Below the pieces are notes generated by a model that did no database searches, had not been told where the DNA came from, and saw only the letters and a program-made list of their open reading frames with translations. This document shows positions 36,404-44,970 of a stretch of DNA of 64,000 nucleotides, piece by piece. The translations under genes were made by a program, and so were the position numbers. The first letter of the stretch is position 1, and every line of letters starts with the position of its first letter. Source of the DNA: Rhizobium sp. Root483D2 (lineage in GTDB: Bacteria > Pseudomonadota > Alphaproteobacteria > Rhizobiales > Rhizobiaceae); assembly GCF_001426685.1 (NCBI RefSeq), contig NZ_LMFB01000012.1, positions 300,402 to 364,401 of the forward strand, written 5' to 3'.

Positions 36404-36877
36404 ATGTCGAAGAGCACCCGTGCAACGCTTGCGCTGACAAAAGCTGCGGCCGCCTTTACCGTTCATACCTATGATTACGATCCGTCTGCCGACCGGATCG
36501 GCATGGCGGCGGCCGAGGCGCTGGGGGAGGAGCCGCGCCGTGTGTTGAAGACGCTGATGGCCGAGGTCGATGGCAAGCCGGTTTGCGTGGTGGTACCCTC
36601 CGACCGCGAAGTGAGCATGAAGAAGCTGGCGGCGGCGTTTCAGGGGAAATCGGCCCAGATGATGAAACCGGCCGAGGCCGAGCGGCTGACCGGCTATCAT
36701 GTCGGCGGTATCAGTCCGTTCGGACAGAGGAAACAGGTGCCAACGGCGATCGAGGAACAGGCATTTGCCGAGCCGCTGGTCTATATCAATGGCGGCCAGC
36801 GCGGCCTGCAGGTGCGATTGGCCCCCGACGATGCCCGCAAAGCGCTGAATGCCGTTGCCGCGTCTTTGATTGCCTGA
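36404..36877 (+). CDS. ybaK: Cys-tRNA(Pro)/Cys-tRNA(Cys) deacylase YbaK
   Basis: A 157-residue trans-editing protein that hydrolyses Cys-tRNA(Pro) mischarged by prolyl-tRNA synthetase. Family motifs: EEPRRVLKTLMAEVDGKPVCVVVPSDREVSMKKLAAAF with the conserved Lys, TGYHVGGISPFGQRKQVPTAIEE with the GxxSPFG loop, and YINGGQRGLQVRLAPDD. It begins two bases after the previous stop, so it is co-transcribed with the ArsC-family gene. Confidence 0.93.
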   Translation: MSKSTRATLALTKAAAAFTVHTYDYDPSADRIGMAAAEALGEEPRRVLKTLMAEVDGKPVCVVVPSDREVSMKKLAAAFQGKSAQMMKPAEAERLTGYHVGGISPFGQRKQVPTAIEEQAFAEPLVYINGGQRGLQVRLAPDDARKALNAVAASLIA

Positions 36878-36884
36878 GAGAACC

Positions 36885-37772
36885 ATGATGTCTGAGATGA
36901 CCGCGACGCTTTCGATCCTTGAACCCTATCCCGGCATCTTCGCCTATTATGACGGGCGCGTTAGAGGCAAGCGGCTGCATGCCGAGGGGCCGAACTGGCT
37001 GGACGACGGCGCCTATTCGCTGGGTGTGGCCTCCTATGCCATCGTCGATGGCGCTGAAGCTGTGGTTTACGATACCCATATCTCGCTGGCGCACGCGCGC
37101 GCGATCCGTGCGCATCTGGAAAGCCTCGGCGTCCATACAATCCGCGTCGTGCTCAGCCACTGGCACAAGGACCATATTGCCGGGAATGCCGTGTTTGCCG
37201 ACTGCGAGATTATCGCCCTTGCTTTGACGGCGCAGAAGCTGGAGGAGAACCGCAGCAGGATCGAAGCGGCCAACCCGCCGATTGCGCCGCTGGTCATGCC
37301 GACGCGGCTGTTTGAGGAAACACTGGAACTCTTTGTCGGCCGCCGCCGCATCGAACTGCATCATTTCGCGGTTCACAGCTCGGACGGCAACGTTATCTGG
37401 CTGCCGGACGAAAAAGTGCTGCTCGCCGGGGACACGCTGGAAGATACCGTCACTTATATCGCCGAGCCCGGCCAGATCGGCACGCATATTGCCGAACTGC
37501 GGCGCATGCGGGAATGGCCGATTGAAAACATCCTTCCGAGCCACGGTGACAAGGCGCGGATTGCCGAAGGGGGATATGCGCCGGCGCTGATCGACGCGAA
37601 CCGGAACTATCTGGAGCGCCTGTCCACCGCAATTGCGCAGGGCGAAACCGTGATCCCGCAACTGACGGAATTTGCCGCCGCCGATATCGCGTCGGGCGCT
37701 CTCGTCTATTTCGAGCCCTATGAAACGGTTCATCACAGCAATATCGCGGCCGTGACGGCCGCCATGCGATGA
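36885..37772 (+). CDS. MBL-fold metallo-hydrolase
   Basis: A 295-residue metallo-beta-lactamase-fold hydrolase. The zinc motif is His92-x-His94-x-Asp96-His97 (SHWHKDH). Further ligands lie in FAVHSSDGNVIWLPDEKVLLAGDTLEDT, where the Asp bridges the metals, and ILPSHGDKARIAEGGY. It resembles generic MBL hydrolases near glyoxalase II. The substrate is not known. The ATG at 36885 (MMSEMT) with GAGAG upstream lies eight bases after ybaK. Confidence 0.85.
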   Translation: MMSEMTATLSILEPYPGIFAYYDGRVRGKRLHAEGPNWLDDGAYSLGVASYAIVDGAEAVVYDTHISLAHARAIRAHLESLGVHTIRVVLSHWHKDHIAGNAVFADCEIIALALTAQKLEENRSRIEAANPPIAPLVMPTRLFEETLELFVGRRRIELHHFAVHSSDGNVIWLPDEKVLLAGDTLEDTVTYIAEPGQIGTHIAELRRMREWPIENILPSHGDKARIAEGGYAPALIDANRNYLERLSTAIAQGETVIPQLTEFAAADIASGALVYFEPYETVHHSNIAAVTAAMR

Positions 37773-37858
37773 GACCTGCCAGCGCAAATGCACCTTCAAA
37801 TTCGCCGCAAAGCGCTCTAAGTCTAACCCTGATGTAAATTCAGCAGACAGGCACTCCC

Positions 37859-39106
37859 ATGACCTCTTCCACGCACCAAGCCGTCGATCCCGTCAAACTG
37901 GACAAGCTCGCCGAAGTCGCCATCAAGGTGGGTTTAAGGCTCGAGCGCGGCCAGGATCTCCTGATCACGGCGCCGATCGCCGCCCTGCCGCTGGTGCGGC
38001 TGATCACCAAACATGCCTATATTGCCGGGGCCGGTCTGGTGACGACGTTCTATTCCGACGAGGAAACGACGCTCGCCCGCTACGCCCACGCCCCCGACGA
38101 AAGCTTCGACAAGGCCAGCAACTGGCTTTACGACGGCATGGCCAAGGCCTTTGCCGGCAATACTGCCCGCCTTGCCATATCCGGCGACAACCCGATGATG
38201 CTGGCAGCGCAAGACCCGGCCAAGGTGGCGCGTGCCAACAGGGCGATGTCGATGGCCTACAAGCCGGCGCTGGAGAAGATCTCCAATTTCGACATCAACT
38301 GGAACATCATTTCCTATCCAAACCCCGCCTGGGCGCGGCAGATGTTTCCGGATGATGCCGAGCAGGTTGCCGTCGAAAAGCTGGCCAATGCCATCTTTGC
38401 CGCCTCCCGCGTCGATGTCGCCGACCCCATTGCCGCCTGGGCCGGGCATAATGCCAATCTTGCCAAGCGTTCCGCATGGCTGAACGGCGAACGCTTTTCG
38501 GCGCTGCATTTCACAGGACCGGGCACGGACCTGACGGTCGGGCTGGCCGATGGCCATGAATGGCATGGCGGTGCATCGACCGCAAAGAACGGCATCACCT
38601 GCAATCCCAACATTCCGACCGAGGAGGTCTTCACCACGCCGCATGCGCTGCGCGTCGATGGCCATGTGTCGAGCACCAAGCCGCTGTCGCATCAGGGCAC
38701 GCTGATCGACAATATCCAGGTTCGCTTCGAGGCCGGCCGCATCGTCGAGGCCAAGGCCTCGAAGGGCGAGGAAGTGCTGAACAAGGTGCTGGATACGGAC
38801 GAAGGCGCACGGCGTCTCGGCGAAGTGGCACTGGTGCCGCATTCCTCGCCGATCTCGGCCAGCGGCGTCCTGTTCTACAACACGCTGTTTGACGAGAATG
38901 CCTCCTGCCATATCGCGCTCGGGCAATGCTATTCGAAATGCTTCCTCGACGGCGCCTCACTGACGCAGGAGCAGATCACGGCGCAGGGCGGCAATTCCAG
39001 CCTGATCCATATCGACTGGATGATCGGTTCCGGCGAGGTCGATATCGATGGCGTTCTTGCCGATGGCGCCAAGGTTCCCGTCATGCGCAAGGGCGAGTGG
39101 GCTTGA
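37859..39106 (+). CDS. M29 family aminopeptidase
   Basis: A 415-residue cytoplasmic metallo-aminopeptidase of family M29 (AmpS/aminopeptidase T type). The metal-site region is seen as NIPTEEVFTTPHALRVDGHV, HSSPISASGVLFYNTLFDENASCHIALGQCY and SLIHIDWMIGSGEVDIDG, with conserved Glu, His and Asp residues. The N-terminal domain GLRLERGQDLLITAPIAALPLVRLITKHAYIAGA is also standard. It overlaps the next gene by four bases. Confidence 0.93.
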   Translation: MTSSTHQAVDPVKLDKLAEVAIKVGLRLERGQDLLITAPIAALPLVRLITKHAYIAGAGLVTTFYSDEETTLARYAHAPDESFDKASNWLYDGMAKAFAGNTARLAISGDNPMMLAAQDPAKVARANRAMSMAYKPALEKISNFDINWNIISYPNPAWARQMFPDDAEQVAVEKLANAIFAASRVDVADPIAAWAGHNANLAKRSAWLNGERFSALHFTGPGTDLTVGLADGHEWHGGASTAKNGITCNPNIPTEEVFTTPHALRVDGHVSSTKPLSHQGTLIDNIQVRFEAGRIVEAKASKGEEVLNKVLDTDEGARRLGEVALVPHSSPISASGVLFYNTLFDENASCHIALGQCYSKCFLDGASLTQEQITAQGGNSSLIHIDWMIGSGEVDIDGVLADGAKVPVMRKGEWA

Positions 39107-39882
39107 CCACGCTCGGCGTCATCGGCGGAACAGGCTGGCTGGGCGGCGCTCTTCTCCGCCCGGCCCTTGCCAGGGGCTTCATCGCCCCCACAGATCTCAT
39201 CCTGTCGTCGCGCAGCGGCAGGACGGCAGGGTTCGAGGCCTGGCCGCATATCCGGTTCACCACCGACAACCGTTCGCTGGCGGCGCAGTCGGATATCGTC
39301 ATTCTGTCGGTGCGGCCGGAGGATATCGATGCTTTGGAACTCGATCTCTCCGGCAAGCTGGTGATGTCCGTTATGGCCCGGCTGCCTGCGGCAGCGCTTC
39401 GCAATCGTTTCAAAAGCGGCCGCATCATCCGCGCTATGCCGAATGCCTGCGCCGAGCAGGGGCTGTCTTTCACCCCCTGGCATGCAACGGACGAAACAAC
39501 GGCCGCAGACGCGGAATTTGCGGACGGTTTCTTTGCCTGCTCTGGGAAGACGGCGAAGCTTTCGACGGAAAGCGAGCTTGATTATTTCACCGCCCTGACC
39601 GGCTCCGGCCCGGCGTTCATCGCCGCCTTTGCCGATGTCATGGTCCGTAACGCCATCGCCCATGGCGTTGCACCTGATATTGCCGATACCGCCGTTCGCC
39701 AACTCTTTCTGGGCGCCGGAACTTGGATGGCCGACGCGCCGGAGACACCGGCGGATACGGTGCGGATCTTCACCGATTATGGCGGAACCACCGCCGCCGG
39801 CCTGACGGCGATGTTCTCGGCCGATATTGCCGGGCCGATCGGCAAGGGGCTAGCGGCTGCGGAGAAGGCCGTTAAAGGCTGA
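39103..39882 (+). CDS. Pyrroline-5-carboxylate reductase family protein
   Basis: From a TTG at 39103, overlapping the aminopeptidase stop, this encodes 259 residues with LGVIGGTGWLGGALL as nucleotide-binding motif and TGSGPAFIAAFADVMVRNAIAHGVAPDIADTAVRQLF, the conserved P5C reductase block with FTDYGGTTAAGL at the C-terminus. It could make proline from pyrroline-5-carboxylate, or act as a related imine reductase; the motif VRP in ILSVRPEDIDAL replaces the usual VKPQ. A GTG at 39097 is an alternative start. Translational coupling with the aminopeptidase suggests a link to peptide or amino acid recycling. Confidence 0.8.
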   Translation: MTTLGVIGGTGWLGGALLRPALARGFIAPTDLILSSRSGRTAGFEAWPHIRFTTDNRSLAAQSDIVILSVRPEDIDALELDLSGKLVMSVMARLPAAALRNRFKSGRIIRAMPNACAEQGLSFTPWHATDETTAADAEFADGFFACSGKTAKLSTESELDYFTALTGSGPAFIAAFADVMVRNAIAHGVAPDIADTAVRQLFLGAGTWMADAPETPADTVRIFTDYGGTTAAGLTAMFSADIAGPIGKGLAAAEKAVKG

Positions 39883-40774
39883 CGGTTTTCGCCGGGACCG
39901 TTGCTGCGGCGCGCGGTGCCATTTGCGCCCGCTGGCCGAGCCACACGCTCGTGAGCACTGCGGCCATGCCGGCGATCTGCAGCGGCGTCAGGTTCTGGTT
40001 CAGCATGCCCCAGCCGAGCAGGGTTGCCACCAGCGGGCTGAGGAAGCCGAGCGAGGCGACGGCTGCAGGGTCAAGTCTGGACAGGCCGCGAAACCACAAA
40101 AGATAGGTGAAGGCGGCGCCGATCAGGCCGAGCCAGGCCATGCCCAGCACATTGGCCATGGTCGGCACCGGCAGAGCCGGCTCAAGCAGCAGCGCCACGG
40201 GTAACAGCAACAGGCCGCCTGCGGTCAGCTGCCAGGCCGTGAAGGTGAGGCTCGAGACGGGCGGTGCCCAGCGGCGCGTCAGCACCGTGCCGAACGCCAT
40301 GGAGACTGCACCTGCGAGCCCTGCGGCAATGCCGATCGGATCGAGCGCCGCTCCGGGCGTCAGCACCAGCAGACCGACACCGGCCATGCCGACAATACCA
40401 GCGGCGATCGCCTGCGCCCTCACCGGCGAGCCGATCAAAAGGCGGGCCAGCATGACGACGATCAACGGCTGGATCGCGCCGACAGTTGCCGCGACCCCGC
40501 CGGGCAGGCGATAGGCCGAGATGAACAGCATCGCCCAGAAGAACGAGAAATTGAGCGCGCCCAGAATGAAGCTGCGCGCCCACCAGATGCCCTGTGGCAA
40601 TTGCCGGACGATCATAAGCAGGATGAGGCCGGCAGGCAGGGCGCGCAGCATGGCAACGGTGAGGGGATAACCGTGCGGCAGGAATTCGGTGGTGACCACA
40701 TAGGTGCTGCCCCAGATGGCGGGCGCGATCGCGGTCAGGCCGATATCCGCGAGGGAACTGGATTTTATCTTCAT
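39872..40774 (-). CDS. EamA/DMT family transporter
   Basis: A 300-residue membrane protein with ten predicted helices in two EamA repeats (the first ending near residue 135, the second covering GLAGAVSMAFGTVLTRRWAPP to VLTSVWLGQR). WGSTYVVTTEFLPHGYPLTVAMLRALPAGL and YLLWFRGLSRLDPAAVASLGFLSPLVATLLGW are typical of EamA-type exporters of amino acids or other metabolites. Divergent from a MarR gene, which probably controls it, and overlapping the P5C-reductase-like gene by 11 bases at the 3' end. Confidence 0.9.
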   Translation of the reverse strand: MKIKSSSLADIGLTAIAPAIWGSTYVVTTEFLPHGYPLTVAMLRALPAGLILLMIVRQLPQGIWWARSFILGALNFSFFWAMLFISAYRLPGGVAATVGAIQPLIVVMLARLLIGSPVRAQAIAAGIVGMAGVGLLVLTPGAALDPIGIAAGLAGAVSMAFGTVLTRRWAPPVSSLTFTAWQLTAGGLLLLPVALLLEPALPVPTMANVLGMAWLGLIGAAFTYLLWFRGLSRLDPAAVASLGFLSPLVATLLGWGMLNQNLTPLQIAGMAAVLTSVWLGQRAQMAPRAAATVPAKTVSL

Positions 40775-40817
40775 TTAAAGTATCTCTATTTCAAGATAAA
40801 TCAGCATAACATCGATT

Positions 40818-40833
40818 ATCTTGACGTCAAGAT
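40818..40833. promoter_or_regulatory. Perfect palindrome between the EamA transporter and MarR genes
   Basis: ATCTTGACGTCAAGAT is a 16-base perfect palindrome in the 80-base space between the two divergent genes. A second, degenerate copy (TATCTCTATTTCAAGATA) lies about 25 bases closer to the transporter gene. Such a site is where a MarR-type dimer would bind to repress both genes. It overlaps an ATG at 40832, so translation of marR probably begins further downstream at 40856. Confidence 0.6.
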
Positions 40834-40855
40834 GAATGCTGCGTACCAAACAGGT

Positions 40856-41344
40856 ATGGCAGAAGATCACGTCGATAGAATTTTGGCACAATGGACACGG
40901 GAGCGTCCGGACCTGGATATTGGCCCCATGGGCCTGCTGGGCAGGCTGGCGCGGCTCTCGACCTATCTCGGCCGCGAGGTGGAGAAGACGTTTTCGCAGT
41001 TCGGATTATCGTCGGCGAGCTTCGACGTGCTGGCGGCGCTGCGCCGTTCCGGTCCGCCTTACCGGCTTTCGCCGGGCGACCTCCTGGCAACCACGATGAT
41101 CACATCGGGAACGATGACCAACCGCATCGATCAGCTGGAAAAGGCCGGTCTCGTCGAGCGGCTGACCCATCCGGACGATCGCCGCAGCGTGCTGATAGCA
41201 CTGAATCCGGAAGGGCTTGCGCTGGTGGAGCGCACAGTCACCGCGCATGTCGCCAACCAGCACAGGCTGACGGCGCTGCTGGAGCCGGATGAACGGGCGG
41301 CGCTGGATCGGATCGCCAGGAAATATCTGGCTGCGTTCGAGTAA
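40856..41344 (+). CDS. MarR family transcriptional regulator
   Basis: A 162-residue winged-helix dimeric repressor. Core motifs: STYLGREVEKTFSQFGLSSASFDVLAALRRSGPPYRLSPGDLLATTMITSGTMTNRIDQLEKAGLVERLTHPDDRRSVLIALNPEGLALVE, the standard MarR recognition helix and wing (DDRRSVLIALN). The start is ambiguous: an ATG at 40832 gives 170 residues but lies inside the operator palindrome. It most likely controls the divergent EamA transporter and itself, in response to an unknown compound. Confidence 0.9.
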   Translation: MAEDHVDRILAQWTRERPDLDIGPMGLLGRLARLSTYLGREVEKTFSQFGLSSASFDVLAALRRSGPPYRLSPGDLLATTMITSGTMTNRIDQLEKAGLVERLTHPDDRRSVLIALNPEGLALVERTVTAHVANQHRLTALLEPDERAALDRIARKYLAAFE

Positions 41345-41347
41345 AAT

Positions 41348-42523
41348 TTAGCAGGCGAGGTCGGCAACCACCGCATCGAGGATCAGCATGCCGGCCGGGG
41401 TGCAGCGCAGGCGCGAATTGCCCAGGCGCTCGATGAAACCATGTTCGATGAGGAACTGTTCGCGGTCCGGATCCGGCTCGCGGCCGGACAGGTCCTGCCA
41501 GCGCACGAGATCGATGCCTTCCTTGAGCCGCAGGCCCATCAGCAAAAGCTCATCAGCCTGTTCGCCGTAGCCCAGCACTTCCTGGTCGACCATGCCATGG
41601 CCATGGTCCTCGACCAGCTGCAGCCAGTCCTCCGGCTTGCGCTCGGTTGCCGTGGCGATCTTGTTGCGGCCGCGCGTCAACCGGCCATGCGCACCCGGGC
41701 CGATGCCGGCATAGTCGCCATAGCGCCAATAGGTGAGGTTATGGCGGCTTTCGGCGCCCGGTGCGGCGTGGTTGGACACCTCATAGGCCGGCATGCCGAA
41801 CCCCTCGGTGATCTGCTGCGTCGCCTCGTAGAGCACGGCGGAATGTTCGCCATCCGGAACGATCAGCTTGCCCGCCTTGTGCAGGCCGTAGAAAGGCGTG
41901 CCTTCCTCGATCGTCAGCTGGTAGAGCGACAGGTGATCGACGGCGTAGGAGACGGCCTGTTTCAGCTCCTGCTCCCAGGCTTCGACGGTCTGGTTGGGGC
42001 GGGCGTAGATCAGGTCGAACGACATGCGCGGAAAGATATCGCGCGCCAGGCCGATAGCCTTGAGGGCGTCCTCGACATTGTGCAGCCGGCCGAGAAACTT
42101 CAGGTCGCGGTCGTTCAGCGCCTGGACGCCGAGCGAGACCCGGTTGACGCCGGCGGCGCGATAGCCGCGAAACCGCGTCGCCTCGACGCTGGACGGATTG
42201 GCCTCCATGGTAATTTCGATGCCGTCGGGCACATGCCAGAGATTGGCAATGCCGTCGAGAATGGCCTCGACCGTCGAGGGGTTCATCAGCGACGGCGTGC
42301 CGCCGCCCATGAAGATGCTGGTGACGGTGCGCGGGCCCGACATATGCCGCATCGCCGCCATCTCGGTGAGAAACGCCGTGACGAAACGCGGCTGATCCAC
42401 CGGCTGATGCCGCACATGGCTGTTGAAATCGCAATAGGGACATTTGGCAGCACAGAATGGCCAATGCACATAGACCCCGAAACCGGGCTCCTTGCTGTCG
42501 CCGATGGAAGAAAAAGTAGCCAT
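41348..42523 (-). CDS. hemW: Radical SAM haem chaperone HemW
   Basis: A 391-residue radical SAM protein with the Cys24-x3-Cys28-x2-Cys31 cluster motif (CAAKCPYC), a following Asp, and FMGGGTPSLM. HemW binds haem and inserts it into respiratory enzymes; it was long named oxygen-independent coproporphyrinogen oxidase. True HemN has a fourth cysteine after the third (CxxxCxxCxC); here the sequence reads CPYCDFN, which fits HemW. The C-terminal HemN domain (LRLKEGIDLVRWQDLSG) is present. It follows rdgB after a 311-base gap with a palindromic repeat. Confidence 0.92.
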   Translation of the reverse strand: MATFSSIGDSKEPGFGVYVHWPFCAAKCPYCDFNSHVRHQPVDQPRFVTAFLTEMAAMRHMSGPRTVTSIFMGGGTPSLMNPSTVEAILDGIANLWHVPDGIEITMEANPSSVEATRFRGYRAAGVNRVSLGVQALNDRDLKFLGRLHNVEDALKAIGLARDIFPRMSFDLIYARPNQTVEAWEQELKQAVSYAVDHLSLYQLTIEEGTPFYGLHKAGKLIVPDGEHSAVLYEATQQITEGFGMPAYEVSNHAAPGAESRHNLTYWRYGDYAGIGPGAHGRLTRGRNKIATATERKPEDWLQLVEDHGHGMVDQEVLGYGEQADELLLMGLRLKEGIDLVRWQDLSGREPDPDREQFLIEHGFIERLGNSRLRCTPAGMLILDAVVADLAC

Positions 42524-42667
42524 TCTGTTTCAGGTCTTTCAGGCGCTTTGGCGCGGAGTTAAGGTCGTGTCGTCTGCATATCTACAGGCCCGAGATGCTG
42601 AGCGTCTCTCCCGTCCCATATATGATTTGCTTCATCTTCTCTATGTCCGAAATCGGAGAGCTGCGTC

Positions 42668-42797
42668 ACCCCCCTCTGTCGGCAACGCCGACATCTCCCC
42701 CTCAAGAGGGGAGATGAGCCGCAGGCTTTCGGGCAGCTAGGAAAAAGAATGATCTCCCCCTTTGCGGGGGAGATGTCATGAAGTGACAGAGGGGGGT
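42668..42797. repeat. Palindromic intergenic repeat with two inner hairpins
   Basis: Outer arms ACCCCCCTCTGTC (42668-42680) and GACAGAGGGGGGT (42785-42797) are a perfect 13-base inverted repeat. Inside are two more hairpins built on CATCTCCCCCTC and ATCTCCCCC arms. The design (closing stem plus two inner stems) is the same as in the elements at 3121 and 43947, though the sequence family differs. It lies between rdgB and hemW on one transcript. Confidence 0.8.
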
Positions 42798-42834
42798 AAT
42801 TCACCTCGCATTCGGAACTATCCCCCTGTTGCCT

Positions 42835-43479
42835 TCAAGCACTCAAGCATGTCTCGGCAAAAAGCTTGAACGCGCGCGCCCGGTGCGACAGCGCCTCGGC
42901 ATCGCCCGGCTTCCAGCCATGCTTTTCCTCGGCACTCATTTCGCCGAATGTGGTGTCGTAGCCGAGCGGTTGGAAGACCGGGTCGTAACCAAATCCCTGG
43001 CTGCCACGCGGCGGCCAGACGATATGGCCTTCCACCTCGCCCCGGAAAAGTTCGACATGGCCATCCGGCCAGGCAAGGCAGAGTACCGAGACGAAGCGGC
43101 CGGTGCGCCGGTCAAAGGCGGTGGCGCCGGCGTCCTGGATGGCGGTCTCGACCTTTTCCATCGCCATGGCAAAATCGCGCGTGCCATCGGCGGTCTCGGC
43201 CCAGTTGGCGGTGTAGACGCCGGGATCGCCGTTCAGCGCATCGACGACAAGGCCGGAATCGTCCGAAAGGGCGGGCAGGCCGGAGGCTTTCGCCGAGGCC
43301 AGCGCCTTGATCGTGGCGTTTTCCTCGAAGGTGGTGCCGGTCTCGTCCGGCTCAACGAAGTTGAGATCGGCCGCCGACTTGGCTTCAAAGCCCATCGGGC
43401 CGATCAGGTCGCGGATTTCGCGGATCTTGCCGGCATTGTGGCTGGCGACGATCAGGGTCTTGTCTTCAAGCTTGCGCAT
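42835..43479 (-). CDS. rdgB: XTP/dITP pyrophosphatase RdgB (HAM1 family)
   Basis: Hydrolyses non-canonical purine triphosphates such as dITP and XTP so that they are not built into DNA or RNA. The 214-residue protein has [14 protein letters not shown] at the N-terminus, [45 protein letters not shown], and [26 protein letters not shown], all hallmarks of the family. I chose the ATG at 43479 with GAGAAAG upstream rather than a TTG at 43494. It belongs to the minus-strand run rph, VOC protein, rdgB, hemW. Confidence 0.95.
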   Translation of the reverse strand: MRKLEDKTLIVASHNAGKIREIRDLIGPMGFEAKSAADLNFVEPDETGTTFEENATIKALASAKASGLPALSDDSGLVVDALNGDPGVYTANWAETADGTRDFAMAMEKVETAIQDAGATAFDRRTGRFVSVLCLAWPDGHVELFRGEVEGHIVWPPRGSQGFGYDPVFQPLGYDTTFGEMSAEEKHGWKPGDAEALSHRARAFKLFAETCLSA

Positions 43480-43519
43480 CTGCGTCTTTCTCAATCCGGC
43501 GGGCTTTTGCCCATTCGTG

Positions 43520-43939
43520 TCAGTCGATATTCCAGAGGCTGGCCTCGGCGCATTCCAGACTGTTTCCGGCGGGGTCGCGGAAATAGAAGGACCGCGCGCC
43601 CGATGGCCAGAGCACTTCGGTTTCGATCGCGATATCAGCGGCCTTCAATTTGTCTTCCCAGGCCTGAAGCTGGCCCTTCTGCACCCGCAGACACATATGG
43701 CCGTTGCCTCGCGTTCCATGCGGCGGAACCTGCAGTCCCTCTGCCGGCGGTGGCTTGACCGTCTCCGCCGGGTTGAAGATCAAAAGGACGCCCGGTCCGC
43801 AGCGGAAGAAGATATGCCGGTTGCCGGCGCGGCTGATTTTTTCAAGGCCGAGAACGGAGCCGTAAAACGCCTCCGCCGCATCGAGATCATCCACATAAAG
43901 TGCTGTTTCCAGAATGCCTTCAAACGTCAGCTTATCCAT
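43520..43939 (-). CDS. VOC family protein (glyoxalase/bleomycin resistance-like)
   Basis: A 139-residue vicinal-oxygen-chelate protein: [26 protein letters not shown] at the start, the paired repeat near [19 protein letters not shown] at the end, with a Glu as metal ligand. Members bind metal and act on glyoxal adducts, extradiol substrates or antibiotics; the role here is unknown. It sits between rph and rdgB, which are adjacent in many relatives, so it may be an insertion into the run. Confidence 0.85.
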   Translation of the reverse strand: MDKLTFEGILETALYVDDLDAAEAFYGSVLGLEKISRAGNRHIFFRCGPGVLLIFNPAETVKPPPAEGLQVPPHGTRGNGHMCLRVQKGQLQAWEDKLKAADIAIETEVLWPSGARSFYFRDPAGNSLECAEASLWNID

Positions 43940-43946
43940 GCGAATT

Positions 43947-44061
43947 GCCCCTCACCCTAGTCCTCTCCCCGCTCGCGGGGAGAGGGGACGCCAGAGATTG
44001 CCGTCCGGTCCTTCTCCCCGTCAGGACGGGGAGACGATGCCCGATAGGGCAGTTGAGGGGC
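43947..44061. repeat. Palindromic intergenic repeat, same family as 3121-3233
   Basis: Outer arms GCCCCTCA (43947-43954) and TGAGGGGC (44054-44061) match those of the repeat at 3121, and the two inner hairpins again use CCTCTCCCCGC and CTTCTCCCCGT arms. It lies directly behind the rph stop and before the VOC gene on the minus strand. Confidence 0.8.
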
Positions 44062-44079
44062 ATTGTCCGCATGAACGCC

Positions 44080-44799
44080 TCAGCCCCCGATGGCCTGCTT
44101 CTGCATGGTGACCAGTTCTGAAATGCCGTTCTTGGCAAGGCCGAGCAGCGTGCCGAATTCTTCCTCCGAGAACGGCTTGCCTTCGGCCGTGCCCTGGATC
44201 TCGACGATGCCGCCCGAGCCGGTCATGACGAAATTGGCGTCGGTTTCCGCTGCCGAGTCCTCCAGATAATCGAGGTCGATGACCGGCTGGTTGGCAAAGA
44301 TGCCGCAGGAGATCGCGGCGATATGGTCTTTCAGGACTTTCTCGACCTTGATCATGTTGCGGGCTTCCATCCAGGCGAGGCAATCGCGCAGCGCAATCCA
44401 CGCGCCGGTGATCGAGGCGGTCCGGGTGCCGCCATCGGCCTGGATGACGTCGCAGTCGATCGAGATCTGGCGTTCGCCGAGTTCCTTCAGATCGACGACG
44501 GCGCGCAGCGAACGGCCGATCAGACGCTGGATTTCCTGGGTGCGGCCGCTCTGCTTGCCGGATGCCGCCTCGCGCTTCATGCGCTCGCCGGTGGCGCGCG
44601 GCAGCATGCCGTATTCGGCGGTGACCCAACCCTTGCCGCTGTTGCGCAGCCATGGCGGCGTCTTTTCCTCCAGGCTCGCCGTGACCAGCACATGCGTGTC
44701 GCCAAACTTCACCAGGCACGATCCTTCTGCATGTTTGGAAACATTGCGCTCGAAGGAAACCTTGCGCATCTGGTCGGTTTTTCTGCCGGAAGGCCGCAT
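44080..44799 (-). CDS. rph: Ribonuclease PH
   Basis: Phosphate-dependent 3' exonuclease that trims tRNA precursors. The 239-residue protein has [89 protein letters not shown] with the phosphate-binding Arg residues, and [18 protein letters not shown]. Two ATG codons stand side by side; AGGAG lies six bases before the second, at 44799. It is divergent from hrcA, as in many rhizobia. Confidence 0.95.
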   Translation of the reverse strand: MRPSGRKTDQMRKVSFERNVSKHAEGSCLVKFGDTHVLVTASLEEKTPPWLRNSGKGWVTAEYGMLPRATGERMKREAASGKQSGRTQEIQRLIGRSLRAVVDLKELGERQISIDCDVIQADGGTRTASITGAWIALRDCLAWMEARNMIKVEKVLKDHIAAISCGIFANQPVIDLDYLEDSAAETDANFVMTGSGGIVEIQGTAEGKPFSEEEFGTLLGLAKNGISELVTMQKQAIGG

Positions 44800-44970
44800 C
44801 ATGAACTCCTGTGATGTTTGTCAGCCTTCTAACCTATGTTGCGATGAAGGGAAATCATTTGCGCCAAAAGAGTGGCGGAGAGCCAAAAGCCGCTGTACGG
44901 CGGGCATTCCAGCCAATTTCTCTTTTGCTATCCGGGCTGGGATCACTATATTTCAATTGTCTTCAACAAC

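Noticed and set aside
44820-44970. CIRCE element between rph and hrcA
   Set aside because: No TTAGCACTC-N9-GAGTGCTAA-like inverted repeat is visible; HrcA targets are probably elsewhere (groESL).
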